From: Bradyrhizobiaceae bacterium
GTDB taxonomy: Bacteria > Pseudomonadota > Alphaproteobacteria > Rhizobiales > Hyphomicrobiaceae
DNA length: 5,566 nt
Reading direction: 5' to 3'
Assembly: GCA_947475855.1 (NCBI GenBank)
Contig: CANJPN010000441.1
Coordinates: 1 to 5,566, forward strand
Position 1 is the stretch's first letter; each line of letters starts with the position of its first letter. Positions 1 through 5,566 of this stretch are shown here, piece by piece. The notes under the pieces were generated by a model. It made no database searches. It saw nothing but the letters and a program-made list of their open reading frames with translations, and was not told the origin of the DNA. The translations under genes were made by a program, and so were the position numbers.

Positions 1-618
1 TACAAGCTGATCGTCGACAACCTGCTCGACCTCAGTCACACCAGCTTCCTTCATGCCGGAACGCTGGGCAACGCCGACACCATCAACTCAACCGTCGAGG
101 TGGAGCAGGAGGGCAACGACGTCATCGTCACGCGCTTCGCGACTAACGCCGCACCACCGGGACGGTCGGCGATGCAGTGGCCGGGACACCCGGAGCGCGT
201 GGATGTCTTCACGCGGATGCGCTGGATGGCGCCAAGCACGCTCAATCTCCTCACCGGCGTCTGCGAGATCGGGAGGCCCTGGGAGACTGGTACCGGAATT
301 CACGCGCTGCACATGCTCACGCCCGAGACCGAGCGCAAGACACACTACTTCTTCACCGCCGTACGCTTCGGCCTCAGAACCAATGACGAGGCGGCCAATC
401 GCGCGATACAGGAGAAAATTGCGCAGCAGCGGCGCTACGCCTTCGAGATCGAGGACGCACCGGTTATCGAGGCGCAGCAGCGCAATCTGGAACGCGCCCG
501 ACGCCGGCTGGAGCCCATGACCTTATCCGTCGATGCCGGCGCCGTCCGCTTTCGCCACGTGATCGAGCGTCTGGAGGCGGCTGAAGCGCAGTGCAAGGCT
601 ACTGACGCGCAGGCTTGA
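1..618 (+). CDS. Rieske non-heme iron oxygenase, VanA/DdmC-type catalytic domain (5' partial)
   Basis: The reading frame is open from base 1 to a TGA at 616-618, giving 205 residues of the C-terminal catalytic half; the Rieske [2Fe-2S] domain must lie before the window. Residues 10-18 read DLSHTSFLH, the family signature with the bridging Asp10 and the iron ligands His13 and His18. Asp152 in EIEDAPVIEAQQ sits where dicamba monooxygenase has its third iron ligand, Asp294. The tail (MTLSVDAGAVRF, then a helix rich in Glu and Ala) also resembles the end of dicamba monooxygenase and vanillate demethylase VanA. Such enzymes take electrons from a ferredoxin/flavin reductase (VanB-like, not visible here) and use O2 to demethylate methoxy-aromatic acids or hydroxylate related rings in the cytoplasm. 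The substrate cannot be told from this half. The gene ends inside the convergent gene at 599-1606. Family call is firm; a vanA symbol would be a guess. Confidence 0.88.
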   Translation, partial: YKLIVDNLLDLSHTSFLHAGTLGNADTINSTVEVEQEGNDVIVTRFATNAAPPGRSAMQWPGHPERVDVFTRMRWMAPSTLNLLTGVCEIGRPWETGTGIHALHMLTPETERKTHYFFTAVRFGLRTNDEAANRAIQEKIAQQRRYAFEIEDAPVIEAQQRNLERARRRLEPMTLSVDAGAVRFRHVIERLEAAEAQCKATDAQA

Positions 619-1606
619 TGCCCGCCTTCTGGGCGAGGTCTCGCCACATCGGAACTTCGTGGGCGACGCGAGCACGCAGGACATCCGGCCCGCCGGCGAC
701 GACTTCGAGGCCGCTGTCGTTGAGCTTCTTCACGGTTTCCGGACGCTTCAGCACGGTTTGTGCCGCCTTGGCGAACTTGTCGACAATGTCAGGCGGCGTT
801 TTTGCCGGCGCGAACAGCGAGAACATCGATTCGATCACGAATTCCTTGTAGCCGAGCTCGGTCATCGTCGCGACGTTGGGCAACCCGCGCCAGCGTTGCG
901 CACCACTCACAGCAAGCCCAACCATCTGTCCCGCCTCGATCAATCCCTGTGTCGGCTGCAACGAGCCTGAATTGAACTGGACCGCTCCGGTCAGCACGGA
1001 CTGCGCCGCCGGTGCGTTGCCCGCATGGGGAACATGGGCCATTTGGATTCCTGCGCGCTGCTTGAACAGTTCGGCTGCGAGATGAGGAACCGTCCCGACG
1101 CCAGGGCTCGAGTAGTTGAGCTTGTCAGGATCCTTCTTCGCAAGCTCGACATAGCCCGCCAGCGTCGTCACGCCGAGCTTGGGCGAGATCGCGAAGACCA
1201 CGGGCGACGTGACTGCTAGGGATATCGGCTCGAAGTCCTTGACCGGGTCGTAGTTGACCTTCTCGGAGATAGCTGGATTGACGGTGATCGAGGTGGGCGC
1301 GAGCAAAAGCGTATAGCCGTCCGGCTCGGCGCGGGCACCTGCCGTGATGCCGATGTTGCTCGCCGCGCCTGGACGATTCTCGACAATGAAGGTCCCCCCG
1401 ATCAGGGGCGCCATATCGTTCGCGAGCAGACGCGCGACCTCGTCGGTCGGGCCGCCAGCCTGATTGGTCACGATGATGCGGATGACCTTATCGGCAGGCC
1501 AGGCAGCAAGGGCTGCATGCGTGTTCACCGTCGCAAGCGCAGCAGAAAAGCCGAATGCGGCCATTCGACGACTCTTCTTGCGCCCGACCAGGGACTTCAT
1601 GCTCAT
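599..1606 (-). CDS. Bug/TctC-family tripartite tricarboxylate transporter substrate-binding protein
   Basis: 335 residues, the normal length for this family of periplasmic binding proteins. Residues 1-35 form a signal peptide: a basic stretch (RKKSRR at 9-14), a hydrophobic core, and a likely cut after ALAA at 35, before WPADKVIRIIV. The family core follows: AGGPTDEVAR (50-59), ENRPGAASNIG (76-86) and EPDGYTLLLAP (94-104), the loops that hold a carboxylate ligand in Bug proteins. The start at 1606 has a GGGAG ribosome site seven bases upstream; ATG at 1600 is an alternative. No TctA or TctB membrane partner is in the window, which is common for Bug genes. The stop (599-601) lies within the convergent oxygenase gene. 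A known relative, TphC, binds terephthalate, so an aromatic acid ligand is possible, but the ligand is unknown. The RR in the signal peptide lacks a good Tat context. Confidence 0.93.
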   Translation of the reverse strand: MSMKSLVGRKKSRRMAAFGFSAALATVNTHAALAAWPADKVIRIIVTNQAGGPTDEVARLLANDMAPLIGGTFIVENRPGAASNIGITAGARAEPDGYTLLLAPTSITVNPAISEKVNYDPVKDFEPISLAVTSPVVFAISPKLGVTTLAGYVELAKKDPDKLNYSSPGVGTVPHLAAELFKQRAGIQMAHVPHAGNAPAAQSVLTGAVQFNSGSLQPTQGLIEAGQMVGLAVSGAQRWRGLPNVATMTELGYKEFVIESMFSLFAPAKTPPDIVDKFAKAAQTVLKRPETVKKLNDSGLEVVAGGPDVLRARVAHEVPMWRDLAQKAGIKPARQ

Positions 1607-1613
1607 CAGAGTG

Positions 1614-1618
1614 CTCCC
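1614..1618 (-). promoter_or_regulatory. Ribosome binding site of the Bug-family gene
   Basis: On the minus strand GGGAG stands seven bases before the ATG at 1604-1606. This is the clearest Shine-Dalgarno match among the genes here and supports 1606 as the start over the second ATG six bases downstream. Confidence 0.6.
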
Positions 1619-1705
1619 GAGGAAACTTCAGTTGCACCCAGATTGCCACGATAAGGCATCGGTTGGGAGGACCAGTTTCGCGCCGCTCCCCAACGTCCCC
1701 GTTTT

Positions 1706-1726
1706 CAGGAAGGCCGATCCTTCCTG
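1706..1726 (-). terminator. Candidate hairpin after cckA (imperfect terminator)
   Basis: CAGGAAGG and CCTTCCTG form a perfect 8-bp stem around the 5-base loop CCGAT. The stem begins 8 bases after the cckA stop at 1735. In the minus-strand transcript it is followed by AAAAC, not a U-run, so it does not meet the usual rule for an intrinsic terminator. It could slow polymerase, protect the 3' end, or do nothing. The gap to the next same-strand gene (1607-1734) shows no convincing -35/-10 promoter, so partial read-through from cckA into the Bug gene remains possible. Confidence 0.3.
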
Positions 1727-1734
1727 TTGGAGCT

Positions 1735-4329
1735 CTATACCTCGATCTGCTCTTTCACTTTTGCAGCGAGCTGGGCGAGGTTGTAGGGCTTGGGCAGGAA
1801 CGTGAAGTCCGCATCGGGATCCAGACTGTTCTTGAAGGCGTCGTCCGGATAGCCGGATACGAAGATGAACTTCAGCTTCGGATCCGTCTTGCGCAGCTCC
1901 TTCATCAGCGTCGGGCCATCCATCTCGGGCATGATGACGTCGGAGACGACGATGTCGACCTTGTAATCGCATGCCTTCATGACTTCGAGCGCCTCGACGC
2001 CGTCAGAAGCCTGGAGCACCTCGTAGCCCTTGCTCTTGAGCGCCGTGACAGCGAAGCGGCGAACCGCATCCTCGTCTTCCACGAGCAATACGCGGCCGGT
2101 ACCCGTGAGGTCGCGCTGGCGCGGCTTCTTCACGGCTGCGGGCGCCATTTCAGCTTCTTCCTCCGGCTCGACGAAATATCGCGGCAAATAGAGTCGGAAC
2201 GTAGTGCCTTCGCCAAGCGTACTTTCGGGAAAGATGTAGCCGCCGGTCTGCTGGACGATGCCGTAGACGCTAGCCAGGCCAAGACCAGTGCCTTTGCCGA
2301 CAGCCTTGGTCGTGAAAAACGGATCAAAGATCTTGGCCATGACTTCGGGCGTCATGCCAGTGCCGTTATCCTCGACCTCGATCAGCACATACTCGCCGCG
2401 CACAACCCCCTGGCCGGCCAGCTTCTGGCTGTCCCGCTCCGAGACGTTGCGCGTCCGGATCGTCAGTCGTCCGCCCTTGGGCAGCATCGCATCACGCGCA
2501 TTCACCGCGAGGTTGATGATGATGCGCTCGAGCTCGCTCGGATCGGCTTTGATGTGCCAGAGATCACGAACCGACAAGATCTTCAGCTCGATCTTCTCGC
2601 CGAGCAGACGATTGACGAGCATCGACCAGTCCGTAAGCAAGTCGCCCACGCGCAGCACCTTCGGCTGCATGGTCTGGCGGCGCGAAAAGGCCAAGAGCTG
2701 GCGAACGAGGCCTGCCGCGCGATTGGCGCTCGACTTGACCGAGAGGATCTGCGCGTGGCTGTCGTTGCCCGGCTTATGCTTCTGAAGCAGCAGGTCGGAG
2801 AAACCGATGATCGCGGTCAGAACGTTGTTGAAGTCATGGGCGATGCCGCCGGCCAGCGTACCGACCGCCTCCATCTTCTGCGCTTGCGAGATCCGCTGCT
2901 CGAGGGCTTTCGCCTCGGTGACGTCGAGAACATAGAGGATCGCGCCCTGGCGAGCCGTTACGCCTCGAGCAAGCGAAGACGTGTAGACCTTTCGCGTCAG
3001 CTCCTTGCCCTTCGCACCGATCGTAATGTCGAAGGGCGCGATGCTGGCCTTGCCTTCCCGAGCAGCTTCGAGCGCAACCGAAACCTTCTGACGCAGGCCC
3101 TCATCCGACTTGCCGAGCAGCTCGAGCAGGCTGCCGCCGCGATGGGCGGTACCGTCCAGCAGCAATCGTGCGAACGCGGGGTTTGCGCTGACGATCCGGC
3201 CGTCGCCATCGACTGCCGCGATCCCGAACGGCGCAGACTGGAAGAACCGGGAAAAACGAGGCTGAGCGGCGGAATGGGCGAGGTTGTCATCCCCGTCTTC
3301 TTCCTCGGCACGCTCGATGACCGCGACCGAAATGCGTCCAGCCTCCGGCACGACGAGCAATGTCGCCGGCCAACGGCGGCCATTTTCGCAGACGAGGTCG
3401 AGGTCGGTCCGATGAACCGGCTGATCGAGACTTATGGGCAACGAGGTTACGAGATGCGCGCCGCCATCGGCGATCAGGTCCGACAGCTTCATGCCACGAG
3501 CGCGGGATGGGTCCTGATAGCCGAGCCAGCCGGCCAGCCTGTCGTTCAGCGATACGACGAGCCCGTCACGGTTCACCGTAAGCAGGCCGACCGGAGCGCC
3601 CGACAACTCCTGCAACCGGCGATCCAATGCCTGGAGCGCTTCGACATGGGCTTGGCGGTGCCGCGTAACATCTTCGAGCCGCCACAGGCGGAGCATTCGA
3701 TTCTTGGTGGCCCTGCCGTCGGCCAGGCGCTTCACGGAAACTCGGAGCCAACGGTCTGCCCCCGACGGACCCGCAACCTTCAATTCCTCAACAGAATCGA
3801 CACCGCGCTCCGCCGCCCGGGTGAGGCGGAAGATTGCCTCGGAGCCCACGGGATCGTTAGCCAGCAGAGCCTCGAGAGAGTTGATCTCGCCGAGTGGGCC
3901 GATTCCGGCGATCGAGGCGAAAGCAGTATTGTGGGCGACCATGTGTCCGGACGCGTCGGTCACAATGATGACGGCGTCGTCCGCGTCGACAATGTGGCGC
4001 AAAAGTTCATCATTGCCGCTCGGCTGACCAAAGCGGATGTGCTGGGCCGCCAGCCCGCACAGAAAGAAAACGCCAACCGTCGCCAAACCGGCCATCAATG
4101 TCAGGACGAGCGGCTCAGCGGCACGAGATGCCAGCACAGCGAGCACAGACACGCCGCATGTTCCGACGAGCACCATTCCGGTCGGCACCAAACCCACCGG
4201 CCAGTTGATACGCGACACATCGGCCACACCTGGGGCCACTTCGGCGCGCGCGACGTCAACCGCACCGGCAGCACTTGGCCGCACGTGTTGCAGAGCCTCC
4301 ATCACTTGACGTGCCTTGGCATCGCTCAT
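1735..4329 (-). CDS. cckA: Cell-cycle hybrid histidine kinase CckA
   Basis: 864 residues from ATG at 4329. Two membrane helices lie at about 43-66 and 73-96, then three PAS-like segments (about 105-225, 233-340 and 355-480). The HisKA motif GTLAGGIAHDFNNVLTAIIGF carries the phospho-accepting His498. The ATPase domain has the N box (NLAVNARDAM, Asn606/Asn610), G1 DNGTGM (654-659), F box IFDPFFTTK (667-675) and G2 GKGTGLGL (from 678). A C-terminal receiver domain (about 745-862) has Glu751/Asp752, phospho-acceptor Asp797, Ser825 and Lys847. This order and the HisKA wording are typical of CckA, which passes phosphate through ChpT to CtrA and CpdR at the inner membrane and can reverse to a phosphatase when c-di-GMP binds. 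It is longer than Caulobacter CckA (691 residues). The frame stays open upstream to ATG at 4395, ATG at 4422 and TTG at 4479. I chose 4329 because the sense codons TTA, CTA and TCA are absent from it, while a CTA occurs five codons before it; no good ribosome site marks 4329, so the start is uncertain. Confidence 0.93.
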   Translation of the reverse strand: MSDAKARQVMEALQHVRPSAAGAVDVARAEVAPGVADVSRINWPVGLVPTGMVLVGTCGVSVLAVLASRAAEPLVLTLMAGLATVGVFFLCGLAAQHIRFGQPSGNDELLRHIVDADDAVIIVTDASGHMVAHNTAFASIAGIGPLGEINSLEALLANDPVGSEAIFRLTRAAERGVDSVEELKVAGPSGADRWLRVSVKRLADGRATKNRMLRLWRLEDVTRHRQAHVEALQALDRRLQELSGAPVGLLTVNRDGLVVSLNDRLAGWLGYQDPSRARGMKLSDLIADGGAHLVTSLPISLDQPVHRTDLDLVCENGRRWPATLLVVPEAGRISVAVIERAEEEDGDDNLAHSAAQPRFSRFFQSAPFGIAAVDGDGRIVSANPAFARLLLDGTAHRGGSLLELLGKSDEGLRQKVSVALEAAREGKASIAPFDITIGAKGKELTRKVYTSSLARGVTARQGAILYVLDVTEAKALEQRISQAQKMEAVGTLAGGIAHDFNNVLTAIIGFSDLLLQKHKPGNDSHAQILSVKSSANRAAGLVRQLLAFSRRQTMQPKVLRVGDLLTDWSMLVNRLLGEKIELKILSVRDLWHIKADPSELERIIINLAVNARDAMLPKGGRLTIRTRNVSERDSQKLAGQGVVRGEYVLIEVEDNGTGMTPEVMAKIFDPFFTTKAVGKGTGLGLASVYGIVQQTGGYIFPESTLGEGTTFRLYLPRYFVEPEEEAEMAPAAVKKPRQRDLTGTGRVLLVEDEDAVRRFAVTALKSKGYEVLQASDGVEALEVMKACDYKVDIVVSDVIMPEMDGPTLMKELRKTDPKLKFIFVSGYPDDAFKNSLDPDADFTFLPKPYNLAQLAAKVKEQIEV

Positions 4330-4433
4330 GATGGAATGGTGTAGCAGATTCGCGGCGCGCCGGATCGTGCGGAGTGTGGGAAGAAAATCACGCATGTACT
4401 GGTATTTCACCACAATTTCCATCTCACATACGT

Positions 4434-4451
4434 CGCGGACGACGGTCCGCG
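4434..4451 (-). promoter_or_regulatory. Leader hairpin upstream of cckA
   Basis: CGCGGAC and GTCCGCG form a perfect 7-bp GC-rich stem with the 4-base loop GACG. It lies about 105 bases before the chosen cckA start, so it would be in the 5' leader if transcription begins further upstream, or in coding sequence if the TTG at 4479 is the real start. It has no U-run in either direction. Its role is unknown. Confidence 0.35.
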
Positions 4452-4546
4452 GGTTCGACCGCCGCGATATCACCGGCAATCGTCGCCTTGCATATCGGCG
4501 CCGATGCCCCGTTATGGGCGGCTGCGCAACTTTTCGACCACCTGGG

Positions 4547-4561
4547 TTAAGATGGGGTTGA
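4547..4561. promoter_or_regulatory. CtrA-box-like site (TTAA-N7-TTGA)
   Basis: The CtrA recognition sequence in Alphaproteobacteria is TTAA-N7-TTAA. Here TTAA (4547-4550), seven bases, then TTGA (4558-4561) gives one mismatch in eight fixed positions. It stands in the region shared by cckA, whose product activates CtrA, and a flagellar-type gene, the class of target CtrA often controls. The match alone is weak evidence; one-mismatch boxes arise by chance, though AT-rich half sites are scarce in DNA this GC-rich. Confidence 0.35.
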
Positions 4562-4709
4562 AATTGCGCCCTGTACGTGAGGTCAAATTGCAGGTAATCG
4601 AACCGCGATCCATGTTGGTACCGATTCGCTCAGTCCCGGGCAGGTAGCAGCGGTGAGCTTTGGTCGTATGACCGTGGTCGATGGCGTCAGTCATTCGGAC
4701 AACGAGGGG

Positions 4710-4725
4710 CGCGGCTGGGGCCGCG
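4710..4725 (+). promoter_or_regulatory. Hairpin just upstream of the fliO-like ribosome site
   Basis: CGCGGC and GCCGCG form a 6-bp stem with the loop TGGG. The stem ends two bases before the short ribosome-binding GGA at 4728-4730 and ten bases before the ATG at 4736. A stem this close could affect ribosome loading. It may also be ordinary GC-rich chance pairing. Confidence 0.3.
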
Positions 4726-4735
4726 TTGGAATCGT

Positions 4736-5116
4736 ATGTGGGAACTGCTTTCCTGGTTGTTCTTCTTCGTGTTCATCGCCGCCTTGATCGTCGTCGGCGG
4801 GCTGCTTCTGCGCGGCTACCTGGCGACCGGGTCGGTCACGGGCAGCATTACGAACACGTTCTTCGGCCCTAAGCCCGAGAAGCGGCTAGAAGTCAGCGAT
4901 CACGCGAGCGTCGACGGCCGGCGCCGTCTCATTCTCGTGCGACGCGACAATGTCGAGCACCTGATCATGATCGGCGGACCGGTTGATGTCGTCATCGAGA
5001 CCGGCATCGGCGAGAACCATCGCCCTACTGCAGTGAAGCAAGGTGGAGACGTGGTCGAAGCACCCGTTTTCTCCCGAACGCCACGGAGCCTCGGCCAAGC
5101 GGTCGGCGAGAAGTGA
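4736..5116 (+). CDS. fliO: FliO-like flagellar biosynthesis membrane protein
   Basis: 126 residues. A short N-terminus is followed by one strong membrane helix at about 4-25 (Leu, Phe, Val and Ala rich), a linker, and a small cytoplasmic beta-rich domain at about 48-92: KRLEVSDHASVDGRRRLILV, then VEHLIMIGGPVDVVIETG. This layout, with the DGRRRLILV and HLIMIGGP strands, matches the FliO family, whose members help assemble the FliP/FliQ/FliR export gate of the flagellar type III apparatus in the inner membrane. The tail from about 93 is polar and probably disordered. The ATG at 4736 places the helix at the N-terminus as expected; only a short GGA (4728-4730) serves as ribosome site. No other flagellar gene is in view, so a stand-alone FliO-like protein with another role is possible. 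It is divergent from cckA and 62 bases ahead of the next gene on the same strand, so the two may share a transcript. Confidence 0.75.
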   Translation: MWELLSWLFFFVFIAALIVVGGLLLRGYLATGSVTGSITNTFFGPKPEKRLEVSDHASVDGRRRLILVRRDNVEHLIMIGGPVDVVIETGIGENHRPTAVKQGGDVVEAPVFSRTPRSLGQAVGEK

Positions 5117-5178
5117 TTTTGCTGTAAGTTTCGTGTCTTGCTTAGCACAGTCCACGAGCGGACAAGCGTGGGATAGTC

Positions 5179-5566
5179 ATGCGATCAACTGGCGTATCGG
5201 TTCTGAGTGTATTGGTTCTGCTTGCAGGGCTGGTAATTGGCGTCAAGGACGCGCCGGCGCAGCAGCAGACCGCGCCTCCGGCAGGCCAGCAACCTGCCGC
5301 CACTCCGCCGGCTGCCCAGGCCACTCCGCCAGCTCCTCCTCCCGCTCCTCCGGCACCTGTCGCTCCACCGACGCTGGACGTCGATGGTGATCTCAAGCGC
5401 ATCGTCGAAAGCCTCGAGCGCGCCGACAAGGACATCACATCCTCTAAGGATAACGAAAGCTCCCTCGGCAGCCTGCGCGGCCAAGTCGAAAGCATCATGT
5501 ACGAGAGTACGCAGATCGCAGAAAAGCTGCGGCCTCGGTTGACGGAAGTTAAGGGGCAAATCGAGA
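5179..5566 (+). CDS. Secreted/envelope protein with DUF3772-like N-terminus, probable MscS-type mechanosensitive channel (3' partial)
   Basis: The frame opens with ATG at 5179 and runs off the window end after 129 residues. GGGA at 5170-5173 is a fair ribosome site five bases upstream. Residues 1-27 look like a signal peptide: a hydrophobic core (VSVLSVLVLLAGLVIGV) and the cut motif APA at 25-27. Residues 28-64 are a low-complexity Ala/Pro/Gln linker. From about 65 a charged helical region begins (DLKRIVESLERADKDI, then SSLGSLRGQVESIM and AEKLRPRLTEVKGQI). This spacing, with L-R...L.PRL..VK, resembles DUF3772, the periplasmic N-terminal domain of large MscS-family channels that release solutes on osmotic down-shock. 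The membrane and MscS pore parts would be beyond the window, so the channel call is an inference from the N-terminus only. Other secreted coiled-coil proteins could start in the same way. Confidence 0.62.
   Translation, partial: MRSTGVSVLSVLVLLAGLVIGVKDAPAQQQTAPPAGQQPAATPPAAQATPPAPPPAPPAPVAPPTLDVDGDLKRIVESLERADKDITSSKDNESSLGSLRGQVESIMYESTQIAEKLRPRLTEVKGQIE
5299..5340 (+). repeat. Two imperfect 21-bp units in the Ala/Pro linker
   Basis: Both units begin GCCACTCCGCC and encode seven residues (ATPPAAQ, then ATPPAPP). They lie in the linker after the signal peptide of the gene at 5179. The pattern fits slippage or small duplication in a proline-rich spacer and may vary in length between strains. 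Confidence 0.5.

Larger units (their letters stand above)
4330..4735. other. Divergent control region between cckA and the fliO-like gene
   Basis: About 406 bases with no convincing gene. It should hold promoters for cckA (leftward) and the fliO-like gene (rightward). Visible elements are three GANTC (CcrM-type methylation) sites at 4347-4351, 4623-4627 and 4729-4733; a CtrA-box-like TTAA-N7-TTGA at 4547-4561; a 7-bp hairpin at 4434-4451; a perfect 12-bp palindrome ATCGGCGCCGAT at 4494-4505; and a 6-bp hairpin at 4710-4725. The part from 4330 to 4479 may instead code for an N-terminal extension of CckA. No textbook sigma-70 promoter could be fixed by eye. Confidence 0.6.

Noticed and set aside
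1555..1606. Twin-arginine signal in the Bug protein (SRR at residues 12-14).
   Set aside because: The residues after RR (MAAF) do not fit the S/T-RR-x-F-L-K pattern, and the family normally uses Sec.
1663..1693. Inverted repeat TTGGGAG / CTCCCCAA in the cckA-Bug gap.
   Set aside because: Imperfect (one bulged base) with a 16-base loop and no associated U-run.
1555..4344. A 929-residue open frame on the plus strand, antisense to the whole of cckA.
   Set aside because: It is codon-aligned with cckA, so its stops would need TTA, CTA or TCA codons in cckA, which GC-rich genes avoid. The translation is rich in Arg, His and Asp with no domain I recognise, while cckA has all kinase motifs.
4553..4567. 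A sigma-54-like TGG...TTGC pair with GG and GC ten bases apart.
   Set aside because: Only the GG and GC cores and TTGC fit; the CAC of the -24 element is missing, and it overlaps the CtrA-like box. Too weak to annotate.
4652..4794. A small frame from GTG that overlaps the start of the fliO-like gene.
   Set aside because: GTG start, Ser/Pro/Cys-rich out-of-frame translation over the fliO coding region, no ribosome site support.
5121..5163. Weak hairpins after the fliO-like stop (GCTGTAAG/CTTGCTTAGC, GTCC/GGAC).
   Set aside because: Short or bulged stems with no T-run downstream; not credible as terminators.
5142..5559. Long minus-strand frames opposite the partial gene at 5179, including Gly/Ala-rich ones.
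   Set aside because: They are antisense translations of the Ala/Pro linker; the plus-strand frame has a start, ribosome site, signal peptide and conserved-looking helices.

Overview
The window looks like chromosomal DNA of a GC-rich alphaproteobacterium of the order Hyphomicrobiales (Rhizobiales), most likely close to Bradyrhizobium or Rhodopseudomonas. The basis is a CckA-type hybrid histidine kinase beside a FliO-like protein, a Bug-family solute-binding protein, a Rieske oxygenase of the vanillate/dicamba demethylase type, and codon use that almost excludes TTA, CTA and TCA. The genus is an inference from protein style, not a search result. There is no sign of phage, insertion sequence, CRISPR array or RNA gene.

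Layout. Positions 1-618 (+) hold the C-terminal catalytic part of a Rieske non-heme iron oxygenase whose N-terminus lies before the window. Its stop lies inside the 3' end of a convergent gene at 599-1606 (-), which encodes a periplasmic Bug/TctC-type binding protein. A 128-base gap with an imperfect hairpin separates that gene from the large cckA gene (1735-4329, -). CckA starts the CckA-ChpT-CtrA phosphorelay that governs the cell cycle and motility in this class. A 406-base divergent control region (4330-4735) carries a near-match to the CtrA box, three GANTC sites and several hairpins. Rightward from it run a small FliO-like membrane protein gene (4736-5116) and the start of a secreted or envelope protein (5179 to the window end) that resembles the DUF3772 N-terminus of large MscS-type mechanosensitive channels.

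How the genes may work together. The left part (oxygenase plus Bug protein) suggests uptake and O- or N-demethylation of a small aromatic acid, but the convergent order means the two are not one operon. The right part is more suggestive: the kinase that activates CtrA is divergent from a flagellar-export-type gene, and the shared upstream region has a one-mismatch CtrA box plus CcrM-type GANTC sites, so feedback control is plausible. I see no clearly novel system. The best leads are the cckA/fliO control region, the three-PAS architecture of this CckA, and the pairing of a Bug protein with an aromatic oxygenase.
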